Of a stretch of 64,000 bases of DNA, positions 45,850-54,543 are shown piece by piece. Source of the stretch: Wyeomyia smithii (Eukaryota > Arthropoda > Insecta > Diptera > Culicidae). Each line of letters begins with the position of its first letter. The stretch's first letter is position 1. A model generated the notes under the pieces. That model made no database searches. It saw only the letters and a list, made by a program, of their open reading frames with translations, and was not told the DNA's origin. The stretch is from positions 84,749,215 to 84,813,214 of the forward strand of contig NC_073696.1 in assembly GCF_029784165.1 (NCBI RefSeq). The letters are read 5' to 3'. The position numbers and the translations under genes are program-made.

Positions 45850-46130
45850 AATTGAACTATTGACGCCAGTGGATGTGAAAATCGATATTCGCTTTGTGTT
45901 TGGGGTCATTGTCTTGGTGAAAAGAAAAACTATTTTCAATACCCATCTTAAACACCGACTCTTCCGGATACTCACACAAAATGTCGATATACCCTTCTGC
46001 CGTCATAATACCATTGATTTGGGACAAATTCTCTTCGCCAAATCACGAGAAACTGTCCCAAACCAAAATTTTTCTACCGCCGTGCTACATTGTTGGCTGT
46101 AGATGTCTATCGCTTTACTAATTTTATGAC
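45850..46130 (-). pseudogene. Tc1-like transposase fragment
   Basis: The minus-strand frame contains HQDNDPKHK (plus-strand 45896-45920), the second-Asp box of Tc1 transposases. Further upstream on that strand come a GIMTAEGYID-like segment and FSRDLAKRI-like words in shifted frames. Termini were not identified, and there are several frame breaks. Confidence 0.55.
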
Positions 46131-46169
46131 GTACGATCTATTGTGAAAAATTAGGCCACTGGAAGACAC

Positions 46170-48040
46170 CATTGAATTCACTGCTACGAAAGAAATAATA
46201 TCATCATTCGTAGATTTTTTGATTCATAACTTTTCACGAAACAGTCCAAAATGCAGTAAGTATTGATATATTTTCTTCAAACCGTTTTCTTCGGTCTCCA
46301 TTCAACTCGATAATACGTCATTATTCCCCCCCCCCCCGATGAGTGGTGCGTCGAAAGTGATTCGCTTGTTATATTCTTCTCCCAAATTTATATTTCACTC
46401 TCACCACAAAATGCGAAGAAAATGTGATGGGGGTAATTCAATTTCAGCTCAACTCAAGTGCCCCAAATCGAAAACGAGAAATACCTTCGTATACACCCAC
46501 AAATCGAAAGCTCTTCATGTTATACCGACAGTTTCCAGTTAGTATCGATGAAGTTTAGCTGATTGATTTAGTCCATTATAATTTTGGGATATATAAAGGT
46601 CCGTTCGATAAATGTGTTTACACTGGCAAAATAGTTGTTTTATTCCAGCTTGCGCTGACCTTTGATTTTGTTTCATGTCTAAATCTACCGAAATGGTAAA
46701 ATTTCATTTGGATCGAATTTAAATTAAAATCCCTTGATATTAATTGAAAAGTTCAATATTCACTGCGGAGTTAGACCGGAGTTATCTGTTTACTGCATAA
46801 AATAGTCGCGAATGTGCTTCACTACCAAGAGTATCACTACCATACGAGAGGCTATTTTACAGTGATTCACAGTCAAATGTAATTTTATTTTTCATCTGCC
46901 AGTAAATCAAAGTGGATAAAGGTAATGTGCTTACCCTTTTAAACTGAAACATTTCAGTGCATTATTTGGCAGTTCACTGTATGCCCTTGTAACTATAGTA
47001 ATGCACATTAGCAGAATGTCAACACAATAACGACAACAAAATTCCACTACGAAACTCCACATGCAAAGTGATGCTATCCTGGGAGTACCAAACGTTTACC
47101 TTTCAATGCAGATGATCTCACTGTACTACGCTAGTAGCTTTCACTAGCCACTAGGTGTACATTCCAATCTTCATCTCACGCGTTCAGGCGATGCCATCGG
47201 CAACAATTTCTGTCACGTATAGATAAGAGTATCGAATAAAGTAAGTGGATTCTACTTCAGACAGCGGAAGGACACATTTCATGATATCCTGCATGGTAGT
47301 CCGTCTGTCCGATCCGGTGGAGTAAGGCAGACGCGGGGTCTTTTATGTCAGAGGATTTGTGGAAATTGAAAATTCGTTATTTCGACGTGACACCACGAGT
47401 TCGCATTCCCGCCGTTTATTGAAATTCTAAGACTGTACGATTCCGGAACAATCTGAGCAGCTATGCTTTCTGGTTGTTGAGAGAGTATGCCTTTGAAGAA
47501 TGAAAGAATAATTGTTGTAACCTAATGTTCGGCTAAATATTTTCTTGTGTTTTGAATCGCAAATTTTGCATGATCTCAAATAACAAACATTTACATGTAA
47601 TTTTGTTTATCAAGAAGTCATAATGGTTTTCATCCATAGCTTACAGGCACTTGGACAAACAAATCATTGACAATCGTTGACAAATACTGATATTGGTTGA
47701 TTGCCAAAGCTTGTTAAGCTTGTTAAAAAAAAACTTATAGAAATGAAGAATCAGTTGCTGAAAGCAAACAATATTTGTATCAAATGAATTCGTGTATAAT
47801 ACAAAATTCTCTACAAACACACTTGATGTATATTATGCCAATATTATACTTTATAGTACTAAAATATTTTTTAAATATTATTTTAACTTATGAGCACTAT
47901 TTCTCAAAAACAATGTTTAGGTTTATGCTTCAAAGGCTATGATGTAAGCAATAAGAGTTTCGGCAAATATTTGCTCAATTCTTAAGATTGTTAATACAAT
48001 AAATTCAATGGTATATATAAAGGTGCTCTTTTATAGAAAT
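46170..48040. other. Stretch without recognisable gene, within the large intron
   Basis: Includes a C12 run (46326-46337). A minus-strand ORF of 36 codons near 47200-47310 and others of similar size look like chance. Confidence 0.45.
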
Positions 48041-48059
48041 TGCTTTTTCTATAACACTG

Positions 48060-48150
48060 GGAAACACAGGTTTTGCCCTTGAGCTCAAACTAGAAAAAAT
48101 GACAGATTATAGCTTTTTCACTTTCCTATGCATTTTTGTGCCTCTAGTAA
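48060..48150 (+). repeat. Copy of the gattatagctattca MITE end
   Basis: gagctcaaactagaaaaaatg followed by gattatagctttttca and gtgcctctagtaaaa is a diverged copy of 6290-6385 and 50797-50880. Confidence 0.5.
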
Positions 48151-48559
48151 AAATAACTTTTTCGGAGACTTAAACGTTTTGTTTCTGATAAGCAAACGAA
48201 CCCGGTAAACAATTACTCTACAGTTTTTTGACGTACTTCTGCATACACTAAAAGAACCAAAGTTAACAGGAATGGTTTATAAGCAATATTCTTTTTAGGG
48301 CAACTTGTTTGAGCTTTAAAGCAACGTTTTTCGCTTCTTTCGGCTAGTGTTATCCTTTCTGAATGTCTATAAAATCTTAAGCAGAACTGTTGTGTCTTAT
48401 TGAAACAATAATACACCAGAAATATTATCATAGCATTCTGGTCACTGGTAACAGTAAACCCAGATAATCTTCGGCTCGGTACGAAAAAAATTTCATACGT
48501 TAATAACTTGAATATTTGATCAGCAATTTATTTTTTGCTGCAATCACATCAATACTTAC

Positions 48560-48635
48560 TTGGAAGCACCTTGTTGCAACATGTTATCGAGAAAACTATC
48601 GTCTGCTAAGCTTTTATCGCTACCTTCAGTATCAT
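48560..48635 (-). CDS. Agatoxin-like peptide precursor, propeptide exon
   Basis: A 76-bp minus-strand exon. On that strand it is preceded by a long pyrimidine tract ending atcttattccag (plus-strand 48636-48660) and followed by a perfect donor GTAAGT (plus-strand 48554-48559). One frame is open and reads DTEGSDKSLADDSFLDNMLQ, an acidic linker as expected of a neuropeptide propeptide. The exon starts with two bases of a split codon and ends with two (AA). The next recognised exon (35968) starts with A in the same frame, completing Lys followed by Arg, a dibasic cleavage site just before the cystine-knot part. This reciprocal phase fit is strong evidence that the two belong together. The upstream exon should end in phase 1. 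I did not find it. Confidence 0.75.
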
Positions 48636-48949
48636 CTGGAATAAGATAAAAAAAAGAAAATATTAATAAATAATATAATTGAGATTTAGGGGGTTTAAAG
48701 ACGTTTTGGACGTCGATAAAAATGTTAGAATGCCACGACCTTATAGGAATTAGATTGATTGCCCTGTAATCTTAGAATGGCAACCAATATCAATATATAA
48801 TAGCGAAAATGCAAAACACTGATTACAAAAATTACTAATAGTCTTGTGACAAAAAATTGATAAAATAATAATCGTTTTAACAAAGAAAATATAATAGAAG
48901 ACCAAATTCGATGACAAAAGAATTAGAATAAATTTTCAAATCTATTTAT

Positions 48950-49140
48950 ATATAAGACAAGGTTTGTATGTATGTTTCAGCATAACTCATGAATGCCTGA
49001 AGCGATTTCTATTAAACTTAGCAAACATGTTCTTTGTACAGAGGAAGTGGTCATTGAAATATTGGAAAGGGGGACGGGCAACTTTTAAAGAAAAAGGGAG
49101 TCAAAAGTCAAGAATTTTCTTGCATCATTGAAATTTCTTG
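48950..49140. repeat. Dispersed low-copy-looking segment
   Basis: tatatataagacaaggtttgtatgtatg followed by cataactcatgaatgcctga resembles a common mosquito repeat start, but the second copy needed to prove it is not in this window. Confidence 0.25.
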
Positions 49141-49144
49141 AATA

Positions 49145-49732
49145 CAGGGTGGTAACGTAAAAGTGATACACTTTGTGTATGTCATAAAACTCTAATCAGT
49201 TTTTATTTCTCTTCGGTATCGATTTCAATAACGTGTTTCACCTTTGTGATTGATAACGGCCCGTAGACGTTTTTCGAAGTCATTGCAAGCCGCACGCACA
49301 ACTTCGTTCGGCATTTCGTCCCAAATCTTCACCAATCGTTTTAAATGGGTTTAAACTCAAATGCCCAACGTCGTCCAGCTTTTCTAGCATGTATACCCAG
49401 ATACTGAAGTCTAATATCCAAGGTCCTTTTTGATAACATTTTGTGTGGCTCATGTTCAGTTCACACGCCATTTTTCTTGAAAAACGGGCTGGATTTCGCC
49501 GGAAACGTTCCTTCACTGGTTTGATGACTGTTGGAGTCCGAAGACTCCGTTTTTTTTACCAAGTTTCTTCTTGGGAGCAAGAGCGGAACTGAAAACTGGC
49601 TGAACCTATTTATTAAGAATAAACAGTCAAAACGTCACTCCTTCAGAACTTGCTCAGATGTTTATCATGCTGTGACAGAAAATACAACGAACGGCACTCA
49701 AATACGTGTATCACTTCTACGTTGCCACCCTG
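49145..49732 (-). mobile_element. Internally deleted DD37D derivative (MITE-like)
   Basis: A 588-bp element with 27-bp inverted ends (cagggtggtaacgtaaaagt at 49145; two differences at the other end) and TA on both sides (49143-49144, 49733-49734). The minus strand carries the transposase start (VKERFRRNPARF, ACELNMSHT, KGPWI) and then jumps directly to the C-terminal part after the third Asp box (DFSIWVYMLEKLDDVGHLSL). The catalytic Asp boxes 1 and 2 are gone. It is closely related to 15401-16719. Confidence 0.88.
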
Positions 49733-49749
49733 TATATTTGACGATTTTC

Positions 49750-50060
49750 GAGCTCTCGGTCATGTCCGGAAGCCGGAAATTGATATTCAGAGACCAAAAC
49801 ATGGTGTTCGATGCCGTTTTTAAATCCAAGATGGCGTCTCTCGGCCTCTGAGCAGCAGTACGAAATTGTGGAAAACGTTTACAGACCCTCGATACTGGTG
49901 TTCCCGGAACCAAAAGGACGCCTCAAACCGGATATTGATGCCTGATGACATTTTGAAACTCGAGATGCCGATTGCGGCTTAGGGAAATCTACGAAAATCG
50001 ATTATGTACTCTGCAGTACAGGTATTTTCGAAATCGGGATGTCGTTGTGGTAAGAAACTC
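49750..50060. repeat. Patch related to the ~120-bp array
   Basis: Words ggaagccggaaattgat, tccaagatggcgtctc and attttgaaactcgagatg recall the units at 7940-8950, but only two or three diverged units are present. Confidence 0.4.
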
Positions 50061-50570
50061 GATCATATATTCCTCAATTGAACGGGGAGACGTCTGAAGA
50101 GCTGAAGAAAATGCTGAATTACTCAAATATCCTTGGTATTTTCGGAACTGACAGCACGTCAAAAAACAGTCAATTCATTTGTAACACCATTTTGAAATGT
50201 AAATACTGGCGTTTACAATTTTAAAAGTGAAGAATGTTTGAATAATCCCCTAGATTAATATTTATAAAACCAGGACTATCCCTGGCAACCGATAAACCCT
50301 TAAAATTGATAATTGGTGTTCGATGCCATTCGAAAGCACAAAACGCTTCAGTATCGGTGTTTTCGTCCATCTAGAGACACCTAGAGGCTGTAAAATTGTG
50401 CCTCAAGTTTGATATGGTTAGCGCAGAAAAGTTGTGTCATACTTTGTATCAAAATCTGTTTTAAGAAAAGGTTTTTATCGGTAAATTAACATTTTTACTC
50501 CCCAAATAATCACCGTTGTTTCTATTGATGACATGATGAAGTTTATTGGTTAGGTTGGCGATCATGTAGA

Positions 50571-50680
50571 AAAGAGAGAGAGAGAGAGAAAAAGTTTAAA
50601 AAAATCAGAAAAAAGAAAACAAGAGAGACATCCACAGGAAGAGAGAGAAAAGCAAGACAATTAGAGAGAATGTGTTAGCG
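50571..50680. repeat. GA-rich simple sequence
   Basis: (GA)n at about 50573-50588 followed by interrupted GA/AAG runs. Confidence 0.8.
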
Positions 50681-50796
50681 AAGAGATGGAAATGATAAAA
50701 GCATCAGTTCGGAAAGAGAAAAAAATTGGAAAATGGAAAAAGGAATTTCTGTGCAACTTTTTGCTATAAGTCAAATTCATTCATTCACAGGTGCAC

Positions 50797-51045
50797 TCCA
50801 AGAGCTCAAACCGGAAAAAATGATATATTATAGCTATTCAACCATTCCTGTGAATTTTAGTGTCCCTGGCCACTACCGTTTGTTCAAAGACTTGAATGAG
50901 TTTTCTCGTAAACATAACGTTGAAGCGAGGAACCCAGCGAGCAATTTTTATACGACAATCTCACGTAAGTTGACACGTTTTGGTAATGGCTAGGGGCACC
51001 GAAATTCATAGGAATGACTGAATAGCTATAATCTATGTTTTTTTG
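50797..51045. mobile_element. MITE with ~65-bp inverted ends
   Basis: The left part (aaaccggaaaaaatg ... tatagctattcaaccattcc ... tggccacta) is mirrored by the right part (tggctaggggcaccg ... gaatgactgaatagctata ... aaaaaa). Single ends of the same family are at 6290-6385 and 48060-48150. No transposase, and the target duplication is not clear. Confidence 0.6.
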
Positions 51046-51059
51046 CTGGTTCGGCGGCA

Positions 51060-51312
51060 TTCATAAGTTACGTAACTCTCATAGGGGGGAGAGGGGGTGT
51101 CTTTGAGCGTTATGATTTGTTACATAGGGGAAGGGGAAGGTAAGGTCAGGGTTACGTAACACAAAAACTCTGGAGATTTTCCAAAAACGAGCATTTTTAC
51201 CAGGCAAATTTTCCTACAGCGTGACGTAATTTTTATGGGGTGATAGGAGTTGGCGTTACATATGGGGGGGTGGGGGACCAAAAATTGAGTTTTTCGCGTT
51301 ACGTAATTTATG
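51060..51312. mobile_element. MITE of the ttacgtaac family
   Basis: The left end cattcataagttacgtaact is mirrored by cgcgttacgtaatttatgga near 51296-51315. Internal words gttacgtaac and G-runs match the fragments at 15600-15730 and 36770-36900. No coding sequence. Confidence 0.55.
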
Positions 51313-51739
51313 GATGTCGCCTTTGAGCTTTTGGAATGCATTTTTTCTTATTTTTATTTTGTCGACCAGAGTTATTTTTAACATACTTGGCAATATCACA
51401 ACAACTAAAAAATGCATCAAAGTAAAATGTATTACGATGTGATTTGTGAGAGCGGAACATTTCACTTCACAAACAACTACTAATTGAAATATTATTCCAC
51501 TAAAAGTCATTACACCTTAACATGTTGTTCATAGGAAATTTCTGAATTTTTTGGTAGCAATTCCTTGAAGAACTCTACGGTAGCAAGAATATACAATTAC
51601 ATACATTGATTTATTTCAATATAATTAGAATAATTTTCATTATCATTGTTGCTTTCTATTGGTCGAAAGATGATCCTCCTACAATCCGGTTTAAAATTAT
51701 AGATACAATAAAGATATAGAATGTCAATGTCCAACTTAC

Positions 51740-51801
51740 CGCTAACTAAGAGCTGACATTACTTCCCGAGTGAGATCGAGTATTCAGCTAGTAGTTTTAT
51801 A
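51740..51801 (-). promoter_or_regulatory. Possible core promoter and non-coding first exon (minus strand)
   Basis: On the minus strand TATAAAA (plus-strand 51795-51801) lies 30 bp upstream of an Inr-like TCACTC with its A at 51771. A perfect donor, GTAAGT (plus-strand 51734-51739), follows 32 bases later at the end of a putative exon 51740-51771. It lies 3.1 kb upstream of the propeptide exon, on the same strand. It could start the peptide gene, but each signal is short and the link is only inferred. Confidence 0.3.
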
Positions 51802-51819
51802 TTATAGGAGGCACAGCTT

Positions 51820-52250
51820 CCACCAATACAAAATCCGACATGCATGGTTTTATGTAACTTTTGAATGGTCGTATAAATTAAATAAAACCACAAAACAGCA
51901 CAGGAGAAAGCGGCAACCTTTATGACATTCGGAATGCAGCATAAAAAATATTGTTACTACTTTGGGATTCGTTCAGCATTTATCTCTACTCCAGAGGCCG
52001 GACAAAGAGGACCACGACCTTGGAATAACACAAAGGATCTTCCATTGCTTTGGGCAAATCAAAAAATAGGGAAAATTCATTTTCTCAACCCAGGAGCTGA
52101 CTAGAATAGAAATTCAAGTATGACTAGAAGAGGAATTTGATTTAACAGTATTTAACAGTAGCAGTCGTCAAAATAATACAAGAATGAACTGGTTTAAAAA
52201 TGAATGGCATGAAGCATATTCTTGTAAACATGAAATATTTCTGATTAATT
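51820..52250. other. Stretch with one unidentified ORF
   Basis: A plus-strand frame 51922-52104 (60 codons, ending IGKIHFLNPGAD) has near-average codon content but no motif or homolog that I recognise. No other feature was seen. Confidence 0.35.
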
Positions 52251-52255
52251 TTGTT

Positions 52256-52366
52256 TTCATAGTACACGGATTTTTTTACACGCCTTTTTTGCACGGTTTC
52301 TCGAAATAACACGGTTTTTCTTAACACGCTTGTTTTTGCACGGGAAGCATCCCCCGTGCAAAAAAG
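52256..52366. repeat. cacggttttt words and hairpin
   Basis: acacggatttttttacacg, gcacggtttctcg and acacggtttttcttaacacg repeat the same theme. tttttgcacggg (52333-52344) pairs with the ccccgtgcaaaaa that follows within 10 bases, forming a stable stem. It is probably one end of a TIR element. Confidence 0.4.
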
Positions 52367-52844
52367 AAATTTTGCATCAGAAGAAATTTCAACTATCATT
52401 CGTTGTTTTGCTTTCGTCTCGATTAGACGCAAATTGTTCATCTCCGTTTGAGTACGCAATATAACAAGACACGAGTTATCGTACGGGTGTTTTTTTTTTG
52501 TCGATTAGTTCTTGTGCTGCGCGATAACAATAGCCTGCAGTTTATCGGCAGAAACATCTTCTGCACACTGGTAGGGGCAGCCTACCCCGCCAGTGATCTG
52601 ATACGCAGCTGATATATCAACAAGAATAATTCTCCCGCACCGCTGTTACCCCGCTAGCAGCACGGACCACCATACGATCGAGCGAGTGGAAGTCAACTAC
52701 AAGTGGCATCTACAAGGCCACTGTGTCACAACACGAAGCTGGATCGTCATTGGTCGTTCTGCGGAGACGCTCGATTAATCCTACTATCAGCCGTGAGGTC
52801 GTGACTTAGACGTTCGGTGAAGTATTCTTTTTAGAATTTTTATC

Positions 52845-53037
<193 letters not shown>

Positions 53038-53172
53038 TTACTGCCTTTTTTTTATTTTGATCCATTGTAGTTTAAAAAATTGTTTTTAAAATTTAATAGC
53101 AACTACTGGACCCCCCCCCCCACATTCGAATATTTATCGTTTGTGTGCGGTAGAGCGTAACGCTCCCGCAAA

Positions 53173-54393
53173 ATGGACGACATGCAGGTGCAACTATTCC
53201 TGGATGTGGAAACAAATGGGGAAGGGATTGAGATCTCCCCCATCAATTCCCCTCTACCTTCCCCGCTACCTAGCCCCGTACCAAGGGTACCGGCAACACG
53301 GGTGAAAGCTTACCCAGATGCTTCGAAAGGTCCGTTCGTAGTTTACTTCAGGCCCATAAAGAAGCCTCTAAATATTTTTCAAATCGGCAAGGACCTGGCA
53401 AAACAGTTTTCGGACGTAACCGAAATTACAAAGGTTAGACCGAACAAACTGCGAGTTGTTGTGAGTAGCTTGAAGCAAGCAAACGCAATTGCTAGCTACG
53501 AGCTCTTCACGAGAGAGTACCGCGTGTACATCCCTGCCAAGGACGTGGAGATCGACGGTGTGGTTACCGAAGGAAGCCTCACGGTCGATGACATTTTGCG
53601 TCACGGGGTTGGCTGCTTCAAGAACCCCCTGATTCAAGATGTAAAGATACTGGATGTCAAGCAATTGCATTCAGTATCCATCGAAGAAGGGAAGAAGAAA
53701 TTCTTCCCTTCGGATTCCTTCCGTGTAACATTCGCCGGATCCGCTCTGCCGAACTACATCTCTTTGGACAGGGTTCGTCTGCCTGTACGCCTGTTCGTAC
53801 CGCGGGTCATGCATTGCCAAAACTGCAAGCAGTTAGGTCATACAGCCACCTACTGCTGCAACAAGGCACGCTGCAGCAAGTGCGGAGGCAATCATGCTGA
53901 GACCACTTGCAGTGAGAATACTGAAAAGTGTCTTTACTGCGAGGGAACTCGGCATGACCTTCCGGCGTGTCCCGCGTACAAACAGCGCGAGGAAAAAATT
54001 AAGCGTTCCCTCAAGGAACGATCAAAGCGCTCTTTCGCAGAAATGCTGAAGAGTGCTGAGCCACCCTCGACAGGAAACATCTTTTCCTTTTTGCCAACCG
54101 ATGAGGGTACATCTGACGATCCCGTCGAAGGGTGTTCTTATGCCATGCCAGAAGGATCTAGGAAGAGGAGAAAGATCAACTCTCCTAATCTTTCTCGCAA
54201 AGGTCGCAAGATAACCCCTAGCGGAATGACCAATAAGCCAACACAAAAAGGAAGCGGTGAAGAAAAACCGAAGCAAGTACCTCCCGGTTTTAATTTTAAA
54301 TCTAACCAGGAGTACCCACCGCTTCCTGGGGCACCAAAAACCCCTCGTGCACCAATTTCTCAATCAGAAGATAAAAAGAAACAGGGTTCATAA
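53173..54393 (+). CDS. I-clade ORF1 (gag-like), C-terminus displaced by a frameshift
   Basis: A 406-codon frame starting MDDMQVQLF. Residues about 55-210 form a gag-like RNA-binding region. Three zinc knuckles follow: CQNCKQLGHTATYC (about 216-229, CX2CX4HX4C), CSKCGGNHAETTC and CLYCEGTRHDLPAC. The tail is basic (SRKRRKINSP). The frame ends at 54391, but the alternative frame from 54387 is open for 54 codons (KFSDIVDWIFK, LLPTVKTILKQLA, IISFDD) to a stop at 54549-54551, overlapping the ORF2 start by 8 bases. I infer that a one-base indel near 54370-54386 cut off the true C-terminus. ORF1 proteins of the clade coat the element RNA. Confidence 0.85.
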   Translation: MDDMQVQLFLDVETNGEGIEISPINSPLPSPLPSPVPRVPATRVKAYPDASKGPFVVYFRPIKKPLNIFQIGKDLAKQFSDVTEITKVRPNKLRVVVSSLKQANAIASYELFTREYRVYIPAKDVEIDGVVTEGSLTVDDILRHGVGCFKNPLIQDVKILDVKQLHSVSIEEGKKKFFPSDSFRVTFAGSALPNYISLDRVRLPVRLFVPRVMHCQNCKQLGHTATYCCNKARCSKCGGNHAETTCSENTEKCLYCEGTRHDLPACPAYKQREEKIKRSLKERSKRSFAEMLKSAEPPSTGNIFSFLPTDEGTSDDPVEGCSYAMPEGSRKRRKINSPNLSRKGRKITPSGMTNKPTQKGSGEEKPKQVPPGFNFKSNQEYPPLPGAPKTPRAPISQSEDKKKQGS

Positions 54394-54543
54394 AATTTTC
54401 TGATATTGTGGACTGGATATTTAAAACATTCAACATACCAGATCCCCTACAAAATATTCTTCTTGCCCTTCTTCCTACAGTGAAAACCATTTTGAAGCAA
54501 CTAGCAGCAACTTGGCCCCTCATTCCAGCTATCATATCTTTCG

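Larger units (their letters stand above)
35969..48559 (-). other. Large intron (~12.6 kb) of the agatoxin-like peptide gene
   Basis: Bounded on the minus strand by donor GTAAGT (plus-strand acttac, 48554-48559) and acceptor CAG (35969-35971). It contains the second R1 copy, a TIR element, a non-LTR element with a fold-back insertion, a long hairpin, DD34D, DD37E and Tc1 transposon remnants, and unclassified AT-rich DNA. Stretches inside it with nothing recognised: 36010-36760, 36910-37360, 45403-45840 and 46170-48040. Very large TE-filled introns are normal in Aedes. Confidence 0.7.

Noticed and set aside
49280..49516. A complete short transposase gene
   Set aside because: The catalytic middle has been deleted and the two ends are joined; it cannot be an active enzyme.
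51424..51510. Hydrophobic minus-strand frame as signal exon of the peptide gene
   Set aside because: The phase would fit a GTATGT donor, but the hydrophobic part is broken by charged residues and no acceptor precedes the ATG.
51922..52104. 60-codon plus-strand ORF as a gene
   Set aside because: Codon content is ordinary, but there is no motif, homolog or splice context. Kept only as part of an unassigned stretch.
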